7,965 bases of DNA, from positions 1 to 7,965 of the forward strand of contig CAMGRA010000039.1 in NCBI GenBank assembly GCA_946061345.1. The letters are read 5' to 3'. A program made the position numbers and the translations under genes. Of this stretch, positions 1-6,927 are shown in pieces. Below the pieces are notes generated by a model that was not told where the DNA came from, did no database searches, and saw only the letters and a program-made list of their open reading frames with translations. The first letter of the stretch is position 1. Each line of letters starts with the position of its first letter. This stretch comes from an uncultured Clostridia bacterium (lineage in GTDB: Bacteria > Bacillota > Clostridia > Oscillospirales > Oscillospiraceae).

Positions 1-43
1 GCCGTGACAGCCCCCTCGTCAGAGGGGGCCGAGGGACTTTTTT
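1..43. repeat. GC-rich palindromic intergenic element, cut by window edge
   Basis: Positions 10-17 and 22-29 form a perfect 8-bp GC-rich stem with a GTCA loop. An alternative 6-bp stem pairs 13-18 (CCCTCG) with 30-35 (CGAGGG) and is followed two bases later by six T (38-43) on the plus strand. No reading frame here looks like a gene. The sequence resembles short dispersed palindromic repeats that I recall from intergenic regions of gut Oscillospiraceae, but this is memory and not a search. It could equally be the rho-independent terminator of a plus-strand gene lying left of the window, because the second stem and the T-run have terminator geometry. Confidence 0.5.
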
Positions 44-52
44 GACACGCTC

Positions 53-89
53 AAATGCTTCAGCACGGTTTTGCCGTGCTGAAGCATTT
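53..89 (-). terminator. Probable terminator hairpin at the end of the mnmE-rsmG-mnmG operon
   Basis: Positions 53-68 and 74-89 are perfect inverted copies, giving a 16-bp stem with a 5-nt loop. It begins 9 nt after the mnmG stop codon (99-101), where an operon terminator is expected. On the minus strand only three T close the stem and no long T-tract follows. On the plus strand the stem is followed by a T-rich stretch (90-109). The hairpin may therefore act in both directions, or it may mainly protect the 3' end or stop converging transcripts. Confidence 0.65.
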
Positions 90-98
90 CCTTTATTC

Positions 99-1967
99 TT
101 ATTCTTTTCGCTCCAGACGGATGAGAAGCACCGCGATATCTGCCGGGCTGACGCCGGAAATGCGGCTGGCCTGGCCGATGGAGCGGGGACGGATCTCCGA
201 CAGCTTCTGCCGGGCTTCCAGACGCAGTCCGCCGATAGCGTTGTAGTCCAGATCCTCCGGCAAAAGGCGGGCCTCCTCCCGGGCAGATTCCTCCACCTGC
301 TTTTCCTGGCGGCGGAGATAGCCCTCGTATTTGACGCGGATCTCCACCTGACGCGTCACCACAGCCGGAAGCTCGGGACGGCCGGGATCAAAGGGGGCCA
401 GGGCCTCGTAATCCAGCTCCGGGCGGCGCAAAAGGTCGCTCAGCCGGGCCGAACTGACCACGGGTGCGGAGCTATGTGCCTGCAGATAGGCGTTCAGCTC
501 CGGTGTGGCAGGGGTGCCGGTGGATTCCAGGCGGCGGATCTCCTGCTTCACGGACTCATATTTTTTCCGGACGTTTTCCGCCTGTTCCTCCGAAATCAGG
601 CCAATGCGGCGGCCAATCTCCGTCAGACGCTCGTCGGCGTTGTCCTGGCGGTGAAGCAGACGGTACTCGCTGCGGGAGGTCATAATGCGGTAGGGCTCCT
701 CGGTGCCCTTCGTCACAAGGTCGTCGATGAGGGTGCCGATGTAGCCGTCGGAGCGTTTCAGGATCAGCGGCTCACGGCCCAGCAGTTTCAGCGCCGCGTT
801 GACACCCGCCACAAAGCCCTGCACCGCCGCCTCCTCATAGCCGGAGGAGCCGTTGAACTGCCCCGCGCCGTAGAGGCCGGGGATCTTTTTTGTCTCCAGG
901 GTGAGCTGAAGCTGGGTCGGGTCGATGCAGTCATATTCGATGGCATAGGCGGGGCGGAGCATTTCCGCGTGCTCCAGACCGGCTACGGTGTGCAGCATGG
1001 CAAGCTGCACGTCCTCCGGCAGGCTGGAGGAAAAGCCCTGCAGGTACATTTCGTCCGTGTTCAGGCCGCAGGGCTCTAAGAACAGCTGGTGGCGGGGCTT
1101 GTCGGAAAAGCGGACGACTTTAGTCTCGATGCTGGGACAGTAGCGCGGTCCGACACCGGTGATAGAGCCGTCAAACAGGGGACTGCGGGAGAGGTTTTCC
1201 CGGATGATATCATGGGTCTTTTCGTTGGTGTAGGTCAGATAGCACACGGCCCGGTTTTCCGGCGGCCGGTGGGTGGAGAAGGAGAAGGGTTCCGGCTCGT
1301 CGTCGCCCGGCTGCAGCTCCATTTTGGAAAAATCGACGCTCCGGGCGTTGATGCGGGGCGGCGTGCCGGTCTTGAAGCGGCGCAGCGGCAGCCCCAAGAC
1401 CCGGAGATTCTCCGTCAGCTCCAAAGCGGCGCGCATACCGTCTGGGCCGGAGACAATGGAGCAGTCGCCCGTGATGACGCGGCTGTCCAGATAGGTTCCC
1501 GCCGCGATGACACAGGCGCGGACACGGTAGACAGCGCCCAGTTGGGTGACGACGCCGCTGACGGCACCGTTTTCTGTCAGAATCTCAGTGACAGTGGCCT
1601 GCTTCAGGTCCAGATTCGGTTCCCGCTCCAAAAGGTGCTTCATATGCTCCTGGTAGCGCCGACGGTCGGCCTGTGCCCGCAGAGAGTGGACAGCGGGGCC
1701 TTTGCCCCGGTTGAGCATCCGGTACTGGATGCAGCAGGCATCGGCGGCCTTTGCCATTTCACCGCCCAGAGCGTCCAGCTCCCGGACCAGATGGCCCTTG
1801 CCGGTGCCGCCGATGGCGGGATTGCAGGGCATATTGCCTACTGCGTCGAGATTAATGGTGAATATGACGGTGCGAAGCCCCAGCCTTGCAGCGGCAAGAC
1901 CGGCCTCAATGCCGGCGTGACCGGCGCCGACCACAGCGATATCATAGCTTCCTGCGGCGTATCGCAT
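99..1967 (-). CDS. mnmG: tRNA uridine-5-carboxymethylaminomethyl modification enzyme MnmG (GidA)
   Basis: This is the FAD- and NADH-dependent partner of MnmE. Together they install the carboxymethylaminomethyl (or aminomethyl) group on C5 of wobble uridine 34 in tRNAs reading split codon boxes; they act in the cytoplasm. The 622-aa product matches the family length (about 625). Visible features are the FAD dinucleotide-binding GAGHAG at residues 14-19, NMPCNPAIGG (45-54), the signature GPRYCPSIE (273-281) with a conserved Cys277, the second signature GQFNGSSGYEEAA (369-381), and the TSRSEYRLL / QDNADERLTE block (430-450). I chose the ATG at 1967 because GGAAGGA lies 9 nt before it. The in-frame ATG at 1976 abuts that same site with no spacing and would add only three residues. 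The gene is last in the operon, 34 nt after rsmG. All key motifs are intact. Confidence 0.98.
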   Translation of the reverse strand: MRYAAGSYDIAVVGAGHAGIEAGLAAARLGLRTVIFTINLDAVGNMPCNPAIGGTGKGHLVRELDALGGEMAKAADACCIQYRMLNRGKGPAVHSLRAQADRRRYQEHMKHLLEREPNLDLKQATVTEILTENGAVSGVVTQLGAVYRVRACVIAAGTYLDSRVITGDCSIVSGPDGMRAALELTENLRVLGLPLRRFKTGTPPRINARSVDFSKMELQPGDDEPEPFSFSTHRPPENRAVCYLTYTNEKTHDIIRENLSRSPLFDGSITGVGPRYCPSIETKVVRFSDKPRHQLFLEPCGLNTDEMYLQGFSSSLPEDVQLAMLHTVAGLEHAEMLRPAYAIEYDCIDPTQLQLTLETKKIPGLYGAGQFNGSSGYEEAAVQGFVAGVNAALKLLGREPLILKRSDGYIGTLIDDLVTKGTEEPYRIMTSRSEYRLLHRQDNADERLTEIGRRIGLISEEQAENVRKKYESVKQEIRRLESTGTPATPELNAYLQAHSSAPVVSSARLSDLLRRPELDYEALAPFDPGRPELPAVVTRQVEIRVKYEGYLRRQEKQVEESAREEARLLPEDLDYNAIGGLRLEARQKLSEIRPRSIGQASRISGVSPADIAVLLIRLERKE

Positions 1968-2001
1968 TGGTGTCATTCCTTCCGATGGTGAAAAGTTAAG
2001 C

Positions 2002-2688
2002 TCACAGCGGCTGCTGCTTGATCTTGGCAAAACGGCGGGGATACTGGGACGGCGTGGGCTTCTCCTTGCGGATGCCGATGACAGTCCGGGGCGCACCGTC
2101 GATCTCATAGTCCCGGCAGAATTCCACGCGTCCGCCCAAAAGGGAGACGGCCCGTTTTGCCTCTGTCAGTTCCTCTCCGGCGGCGGAGCCTTTCATGGCG
2201 AGAAAATACCCGCCAACCCGGACAAAGGGCAGGCACAGCTCACACAGCACGTTGAGCCGTGCCACGGCCCGGGAAACAGCGATGTCGAACTGTTCCCGTG
2301 CGCCGAATTCCTCAGCGCGCGCGGCGATGCAATCGGCCTCCACGCCCAGGTCTGTCAGAGTCTGCCGCAGCCAGTTGACCCGCTTTTGCAGGCTGTCCAG
2401 CAGGGTCAGACGGATGGACGGCTCCCCCAGCTTCAGCGGCACACCGGGAAAGCCCGCGCCGCAGCCCACGTCGATCACGGACTTTTCCCTGAGATCGGCG
2501 GCGTTCAGCAGCGTCAGGCAGTCGGCAAAGTGGAGTTTTGCCACAGCCTCCGGATCAGTGATGGCGGTCAGATTCATGACCTTGTTTTTTTCAAGAAGCG
2601 CATTGCCGAAAGCCTCAAACTGCGCAAGCTGCGCTTCCGTCAAAGGAATATTCAGCCGCGCACATTCTGCGCGTAACGTATTTTTCAT
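2002..2688 (-). CDS. rsmG: 16S rRNA (guanine-N7) methyltransferase RsmG (GidB)
   Basis: RsmG transfers a methyl group from S-adenosylmethionine to N7 of a guanine in the 530 loop of 16S rRNA (G527 in E. coli numbering). In other bacteria its loss gives low-level streptomycin resistance. The 228-aa product is of normal family length. Residues 71-82 carry the SAM-binding motif I (VIDVGCGAGFPG). HFADCL (53-58) matches the family's usual H-x-x-DSL block with Cys in place of Ser. SRAVA (139-143) and the basic C-terminal tail (TPSQYPRR, 212-219) are also typical. The start at 2688 is supported by GGAG with 8-nt spacing; this site begins one base after the mnmE stop, so the two genes are closely coupled (13-nt gap). 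Placement between mnmE and mnmG differs from the commoner mnmE-mnmG-rsmG order. Confidence 0.97.
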   Translation of the reverse strand: MKNTLRAECARLNIPLTEAQLAQFEAFGNALLEKNKVMNLTAITDPEAVAKLHFADCLTLLNAADLREKSVIDVGCGAGFPGVPLKLGEPSIRLTLLDSLQKRVNWLRQTLTDLGVEADCIAARAEEFGAREQFDIAVSRAVARLNVLCELCLPFVRVGGYFLAMKGSAAGEELTEAKRAVSLLGGRVEFCRDYEIDGAPRTVIGIRKEKPTPSQYPRRFAKIKQQPL

Positions 2689-2701
2689 GGATGGTTCTCC
2701 G

Positions 2702-4063
2702 TCACTTTCCCACGCAGAAGCGTTCAAAAATACGGTTGGTGATGTCCTCGCGGACGGTGCGGCCCGTGACCTCACCCAGGGCCTCCATGGCCTCCTCCAC
2801 GTCGGTCAGGACGGCGTCGGGGGTCATGCCGCCTGTCAAAGCGTTCTGCCCGTGGACAAGGGCGGCCTCGGCGCGGGTGAGGGCTCCGAACTGGCGGGCG
2901 TTGGTCAGAATGGAGCCGTCGCAGCGGATCTCGCCGCCGAAGGTCTCCTCGACGAAGCGGCGCAGAGCGTCCAGATTTTCTCCCGTCCGGGCAGAAAGCG
3001 TCAGAACGGTGTCAAAAGGCAGTTCCCCGGCGGAAACCACCTGGGGACGGTCAGATTTGTTGATGACGGCCAGACGGTGGGGCGCGGATTGTGCGGCCCG
3101 GATGGCACGGAAGTCCTCTTCGTTCAGCGGCTCAGAGCCGTCACAGATGAAAACGGAAAGCTCCGCTTCCCTTGCGGCGGCCTCGGAACGGGCAACGCCC
3201 ATAGCTTCGATTTTGTCACCGGCGTCACGGATACCTGCCGTGTCCGTCAGCCGCAGAAGGACGGAGCCGAGACGGACCGGTTCCTCCACCGTGTCGCGGG
3301 TGGTTCCGGCAATGTCGGTGACGATGACCCGCTCATAGCCTGCCAGGGCGTTGAGGAGGGAGGATTTTCCGGCGTTGGGACGGCCCAGCAGCACTGTCTT
3401 GACGCCCTGCTTGAGCTGCCTGCCCCGCTCGTAGGTGGAAAGCAGCGCCCGCAGCTCGTTGGCGGAGGTTTTCAGCGTGTCCGCCAGCTCCTGCAGACCG
3501 AAATCCTCGATGTCCTCATCGGGATAGTCCAGCACCGCGTGGAAATGGCTGCAAAGATCCGTCAGCCGGTCATAGACCGGCTCGATCCTTTTTTGCAGTA
3601 CGCCGCCGAGCTGACCGGCCGCGTTGGCAGCGGCGTCGGCGCTTTCGGCGTCGATCAGGTCGATCACGGCCTCCGCCTGGGTCAGGCCGAGCTGGCCGTT
3701 GAGAAAGGCCCGCTTGGTGAATTCACCCGGTCCGGCCTGACGGGCACCTGCGGTAAAGAGTGCCTCCAGCCCCGCAGCCAGCATGGCAGGAGAGCCATGG
3801 CACTGCAGCTCCACCGTGTCCTCGCCGGTATAGCTCCGGGGCGCGCGGCAGACCACCGCCATGGCCTGGTCGATGACGCGGCCCAGGCGGTCATGGAGGG
3901 TGCCGAGAAACAGTCTGCGCGGCGGAAGCTCTGCCAGAGGCTTGCCGCAGTCCGGCGTAAAGACCTTATCCGCGATCTGAGCGCACCCCTCACCGGAGAG
4001 CCGCAGGATGCCGATGGCGCAGGGGACCTTGCCTGTTGCGACAGCGGCGATCACATCACCCAT
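2702..4063 (-). CDS. mnmE: tRNA modification GTPase MnmE (TrmE)
   Basis: MnmE is a homodimeric, potassium-activated GTPase. It binds a formyl-tetrahydrofolate-type one-carbon donor and works with MnmG on wobble uridine 34 of tRNA. The 453-aa length equals the family norm. The N-terminal folate-binding/dimer domain covers about 1-118 and includes SYTGEDTVELQCHGSP (77-92). The helical domain is split around an inserted G domain at about 221-375, which contains the P-loop GRPNAGKS (227-234), switch TTRD (254-257), DTAG (274-277) and NKSD (335-338). The chain ends in the family's C-x-G-K tail (CVGK, 450-453) with the functionally required cysteine at 450. AAAGGAG lies 9 nt before the ATG. It follows the M3 peptidase gene by 22 nt and precedes rsmG by 13 nt. 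The loop at 9-17 (ATGKVPCAI) differs from the PPGEGGI-like form seen in E. coli. Confidence 0.98.
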   Translation of the reverse strand: MGDVIAAVATGKVPCAIGILRLSGEGCAQIADKVFTPDCGKPLAELPPRRLFLGTLHDRLGRVIDQAMAVVCRAPRSYTGEDTVELQCHGSPAMLAAGLEALFTAGARQAGPGEFTKRAFLNGQLGLTQAEAVIDLIDAESADAAANAAGQLGGVLQKRIEPVYDRLTDLCSHFHAVLDYPDEDIEDFGLQELADTLKTSANELRALLSTYERGRQLKQGVKTVLLGRPNAGKSSLLNALAGYERVIVTDIAGTTRDTVEEPVRLGSVLLRLTDTAGIRDAGDKIEAMGVARSEAAAREAELSVFICDGSEPLNEEDFRAIRAAQSAPHRLAVINKSDRPQVVSAGELPFDTVLTLSARTGENLDALRRFVEETFGGEIRCDGSILTNARQFGALTRAEAALVHGQNALTGGMTPDAVLTDVEEAMEALGEVTGRTVREDITNRIFERFCVGK

Positions 4064-4085
4064 GGAGACAGTCTCCTTTCGTTGT

Positions 4086-5906
4086 TCAATAGGTCAGCTG
4101 CTCGTCAAAAAAGTCCGCCAGTTCTGCCATACGGCCCTTGGCAAAGGGCGACACCATATCCGCTTCCTCCAGCAGATTCAGCAGGGAGTTGTCGGCGGAC
4201 AGGTGCAGCAGCCGGTTGTAGAGGGTAAGACCGCTCCCGTCTGCCAGCTCTGCCTGGTAGATCTGCAGGGCCGCGTCGTTGGAGAGGCAATAGCTGATGA
4301 CATAGAAGGGCGCGACAAGGAAATGCTGAATGTCGATCCAGCCGGGTGCCAGAATGTCCTCCATGCCCGGCATCCCCATACCGAATTCCTCATTACATTC
4401 CAGAAAGATACGGTTGAAGTTCTCAGCGGTCAGTTCTTCGTCAGGCAGCGCGTAGACGCGGCTTTCGAAGGCAGCGTAGCAGGCCTGAGAGAGGAAGGTC
4501 AGAACGGAGTCGGACAGCTTGTAGCAGCTCAGCTCCTCCCGCTCACTGCCGGTCAGGTCGCCGTAACACAGGGTCAGGTATTCCAGACCCTGGGAAAAAA
4601 TCTCGGCACAGTCAATGGAATAGGTACCGTTGCAGTTGACATAGCCGTCGACAAAATGGCCGAATTCATGGGAAGCGGTCAGCAGGTCCGGGAAAGAGCC
4701 GGTAGGGGAGACGTAGAGGAAGGGTGCCTGATAGGCCCAGAGGTAGGTCATATAGGAGCCGGGCATTTTGCTGGTGGAGGAGGAAAAATCGTAGAGCTCA
4801 TAGGCCTCCATGTAGTCGTAGGCCGTGGCAATCTCGCCGCCGAGGGTGTAGGCGGTCTGTTTCAGCTTGGGCAGAAGCGACTGGGCGCTCAGGGATTCTT
4901 CATAGTAGCTGCCGTAGACAGCGGTGTAGTAGTAGGGGGACAGTTCCGCGGCGACATCCTCAATGTAGTCCTCCACCTGCTTCGGCGTGTAGTCGCGCTG
5001 GTAGTAGAATTCATAGTTGAAGTCGGCGTAGCTGTCGTAGTCCAGTTCCCGGGCGATCTCCCGGCGGATGCGGATGAGCTTGGCATAGATCTCCGAGATC
5101 AGCGGGTTGTATTTTTCGTAGTAGGTCCGGTAGACGGTCAGATAAGTGGCGTAGTCCATGCTCTCGTCTGCCAGCAGTTCCTCCACCAGATGCTCCTGCC
5201 CCTGCCAGGTGATGGTCATGTCGCTTTGCAGAGACATGTACTCCGTCTGCAGGGCGGATTCCTCCTGCATCAGCTCCACGACCCGGTCGTTGGAATAGAT
5301 CTGGTGCTCGTCATAGTATACAAAGAAGCCCTCGCCGAATTCCAACTGCTCCAGACGGTCGCGGATGGGGCTGTCAGCCATGGCGGTGTAGCATTTTTCC
5401 AACGCCTGCTCCACCAGAGGCGACTGCTCGTCGCACCAGCGGTTTTCCTCGTCGTAGAAGCCGTCGTTCAGATTCAGCGTATAGCGGATGTAGGCCACGG
5501 TGGACATGGTGTTGAACAGAATGTAGTCCTCGTAGACCTTGTCAAAGGCCGTCAGAACTGTGACGGCATTCGCGCCGTCCTCCACCATGGTCTGGACGCT
5601 GCCGATGGACTTGCACAGGGAGTCAACATCCGGGCGCTCGTAGGCAATGTCGGCAAAGCTCACTTCGTCCAGCAGGGCAACGTCAGCGCGTTCGTATTCC
5701 GTATAGGGCGTGTGGTCTGAGGTAGCCTGCCGGCTTTCCGTGGCATCGGAAGAAAAGGACGGGGGGAACTGGTCCAGAAGGTCCGAGAATTTGTCAAATA
5801 AGCTGTTTTCCGACGGGAACAGTGCGCCGGGGTTAAAATAGAAAGTGCAGCCCTGCAGCAGAATGCAGAGGGCAAGCAGCAGCGCGATCAGTTTTCCTTT
5901 TTTCAT
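4086..5906 (-). CDS. Putative lipoprotein M3 family (PepF-like) zinc oligopeptidase
   Basis: The 606-aa protein is predicted to be a zinc metallopeptidase that cuts oligopeptides, anchored outside the membrane. The N-terminus has lysines (2, 3, 5), a hydrophobic core (6-17) and a lipobox LQGC with the lipid-modified Cys at 20. A Ser/Thr/Asp-rich, poorly conserved linker follows (about 21-80). The catalytic region has HEFGH (413-417), giving zinc ligands His413 and His417 and the catalytic Glu414. AEIFSQGLE (434-442) supplies Glu435 as the likely third ligand, matching the conserved E in M3 enzymes. QHFLVAPFYVISY (527-539) matches the C-terminal His/Tyr block of PepF relatives. The ATG at 5906 overlaps the preceding gene by 4 nt (ATGA), and AAAGGA lies upstream. 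Ten cysteines lie outside the signal region, unusual for an exported protein. M3 peptidases are usually cytoplasmic, so surface location is inferred from the N-terminus only. Its substrate and any link to RNA modification are unknown. Confidence 0.9.
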   Translation of the reverse strand: MKKGKLIALLLALCILLQGCTFYFNPGALFPSENSLFDKFSDLLDQFPPSFSSDATESRQATSDHTPYTEYERADVALLDEVSFADIAYERPDVDSLCKSIGSVQTMVEDGANAVTVLTAFDKVYEDYILFNTMSTVAYIRYTLNLNDGFYDEENRWCDEQSPLVEQALEKCYTAMADSPIRDRLEQLEFGEGFFVYYDEHQIYSNDRVVELMQEESALQTEYMSLQSDMTITWQGQEHLVEELLADESMDYATYLTVYRTYYEKYNPLISEIYAKLIRIRREIARELDYDSYADFNYEFYYQRDYTPKQVEDYIEDVAAELSPYYYTAVYGSYYEESLSAQSLLPKLKQTAYTLGGEIATAYDYMEAYELYDFSSSTSKMPGSYMTYLWAYQAPFLYVSPTGSFPDLLTASHEFGHFVDGYVNCNGTYSIDCAEIFSQGLEYLTLCYGDLTGSEREELSCYKLSDSVLTFLSQACYAAFESRVYALPDEELTAENFNRIFLECNEEFGMGMPGMEDILAPGWIDIQHFLVAPFYVISYCLSNDAALQIYQAELADGSGLTLYNRLLHLSADNSLLNLLEEADMVSPFAKGRMAELADFFDEQLTY

Positions 5907-6706
5907 GGTAATCTTCCTTTCATGTCGGGCCGCTGTAACACTTGGCGGACCAGTTTTATCAGCTCCGGATGACTCAGGGGACTTCCAACCGCCACGGAGC
6001 AGCGGTCAATAAAGCGGAGAGGGGAGCCGTCGAGGGCGGTGACGATGCCCCCCGCTTCCTGAATGATCAGTGAGGCGGCGGCATAATCCCAGGGACGCAG
6101 GCAGCATTCAAAAAAAGCATCCGCTCGTCCGGCTGCGACGTAGCACAGGTCGAGACCCGCCGTGCCGCTGCGGCGGAAATCCAGCACCGAGGGGAGCAGC
6201 TCCACCATGAGCTGCGCGGTCAGGGGAATGGTCTGGCGGTAGTAAATCGCGCTGCCGTACATGACGATGCTCTCATCCAGAGACAGGTTGTTCATGTGGA
6301 TGGGACAGCCGTTGAGGAACGCGCCGCAGCCTCTCCGGGCGGTAAAAAGCTCATCGGTGTAGGGCTGGTAGACGGCACCGTATTCCATTTGACCGTTCAG
6401 GCAGTAGCCGACATTGATGGAGCTGTGGCGGGCGCGGCGGATAAAGTTGGTGGTGCCGTCAATGGGATCGACGATGAAATAGCCGCGCTTTTCGGCAATC
6501 TCGAGGACGTCGCCCTCCTCGCCGTAAAAGCCGGCTTCGGGAAAAGCGGCCAGAAGCTCGCGGTACAGGAAGTCCTGAACCATAGTGTCGTATTCTGTCA
6601 CCAGATCGCAGCGGGAGGTCTTTTCCCGCACGCTGTCGGAAATGTGATGGGCACCAAGAACGATCTTTCCAGCCTCACGGATGATTTGGTCGATCTGTTC
6701 ATACAT
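5903..6706 (-). CDS. Inositol monophosphatase family protein (Mg2+-dependent phosphatase)
   Basis: The 267-aa protein belongs to the FIG/inositol monophosphatase superfamily, cytoplasmic magnesium-dependent enzymes that remove phosphate from myo-inositol phosphate, PAP or sugar phosphates. Visible motifs are KTSRCDLVTEYD (29-40), GEEGD (62-66) with metal-ligand glutamates, DPIDGTTNF (80-88) with metal-binding Asp80 and Asp83 and the catalytic Thr, and WDYAAASLIIQEAGG (206-220) holding the third metal-binding Asp207. The ATG at 6706 has an excellent AGGAGG with 8-nt spacing, so the 30-residue upstream extension in the same frame is not needed. It is the first gene of the five-gene operon, and its TGA overlaps the ATG of the M3 peptidase gene, suggesting translational coupling. 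Substrate cannot be read from the sequence: inositol phosphate, fructose bisphosphate and PAP phosphatases share these motifs. Confidence 0.93.
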   Translation of the reverse strand: MYEQIDQIIREAGKIVLGAHHISDSVREKTSRCDLVTEYDTMVQDFLYRELLAAFPEAGFYGEEGDVLEIAEKRGYFIVDPIDGTTNFIRRARHSSINVGYCLNGQMEYGAVYQPYTDELFTARRGCGAFLNGCPIHMNNLSLDESIVMYGSAIYYRQTIPLTAQLMVELLPSVLDFRRSGTAGLDLCYVAAGRADAFFECCLRPWDYAAASLIIQEAGGIVTALDGSPLRFIDRCSVAVGSPLSHPELIKLVRQVLQRPDMKGRLP

Positions 6707-6707
6707 G

Positions 6708-6726
6708 GCAAACACCTCCTGTTTGC
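6708..6726 (-). promoter_or_regulatory. Ribosome binding site held in the loop of a small hairpin
   Basis: On the minus strand GCAAAC (6726-6721) and GTTTGC (6713-6708) are perfect 6-bp inverted copies. The 7-nt loop between them is exactly the Shine-Dalgarno AGGAGGT of the phosphatase gene, whose ATG is at 6706-6704. The site would be exposed in the loop, though ribosome access to the start codon would need the short stem to open. Whether this matters in the cell is inference. Confidence 0.55.
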
Positions 6727-6728
6727 AG

Positions 6729-6781
6729 CAGATTTCCGGCAGTCGTCCCGGCAGTAAACCGGCATAGCCGTGGAATATCTG
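6729..6781 (-). promoter_or_regulatory. Structured 5' leader of the phosphatase-M3-mnmE-rsmG-mnmG operon
   Basis: Positions 6729-6737 pair with 6772-6781 (5 bp plus 4 bp with a single-base bulge), closing a loop of 34 nt. Inside the loop, CGGC-TAT-GCCG can form a small hairpin, and on the plus strand CCGGCA occurs three times (starting at 6736, 6748 and 6759), 11-12 bp apart. The fold lies between the predicted transcription start (about 6798) and the ribosome binding site hairpin. I recognise no known riboswitch class. It may be a protein-binding or RNA-folding leader, or chance pairing in GC-rich DNA. Confidence 0.4.
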
Positions 6782-6804
6782 TCTGACTGCGGCCAATTTA
6801 TTAC

Positions 6805-6833
6805 ACTATAACACATTTTTCTCAAAATCACAA
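6805..6833 (-). promoter_or_regulatory. Predicted sigma-A-type promoter of the five-gene minus-strand operon
   Basis: On the minus strand a -35 TTGTGA (6833-6828) and a -10 TATAGT (6810-6805) are separated by 17 nt, the ideal spacing. A TG one base before the -10 (6813-6812) adds an extended -10 element. The surrounding DNA is AT-rich compared with the genes. Transcription should start near 6798, giving a leader of about 92 nt before the ATG at 6706. No other gap in the gene cluster has comparable room for a promoter. Confidence 0.75.
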
Positions 6834-6918
6834 CACCCATGTGACGGCGCTTTCCGGCCCCGGCATTGTGAATTTTTTATAAATTTGCCGAAAACGGTAG
6901 CAATTTACCGCCTATCTA

Positions 6919-6927
6919 TGCTATAAT
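6919..6927 (+). promoter_or_regulatory. Predicted extended -10 promoter of the U32 gene
   Basis: TG-C-TATAAT (6919-6927) is a perfect consensus -10 with an extended -10 TG. No good -35 hexamer lies 16-18 nt upstream, but an AT-rich block (6870-6886) is present further up. Start of transcription would be near 6934, leaving about 62 nt of leader before the ATG at 6996. A 5-bp inverted repeat CGGTA-N6-TACCG (6895-6910) lies just upstream, over the missing -35 region, and could bind a regulator. Confidence 0.65.

Noticed and set aside
1..98. CRISPR array or tRNA gene at the left edge
   Set aside because: There are palindromes but no regularly spaced direct repeats with spacers and no cloverleaf.
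42..1991. Two long plus-strand open frames (345 and 300 codons) opposite mnmG
   Set aside because: Both are shadows of mnmG, whose signatures run through the whole region; neither has a recognisable domain.
1968..2108. N-terminal extension of mnmG into rsmG
   Set aside because: It would overlap rsmG, does not look like MnmG sequence, and the internal ATG at 1967 has the properly spaced ribosome binding site and the family's normal N-terminus.
2195..4228. 677-codon open frame on the plus strand across rsmG and mnmE
   Set aside because: It lies opposite two well-supported genes with intact motifs, has an Arg/Ser-rich composition typical of antisense frames in GC-rich DNA, and shows no recognisable domain.
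4008..5720. 570-codon open frame on the plus strand opposite the M3 peptidase
   Set aside because: Antisense to a gene with a clear zinc site. Its Val/Gly/Gln-rich low-complexity composition reflects the codon bias of the true strand, and I see no convincing ribosome binding site.
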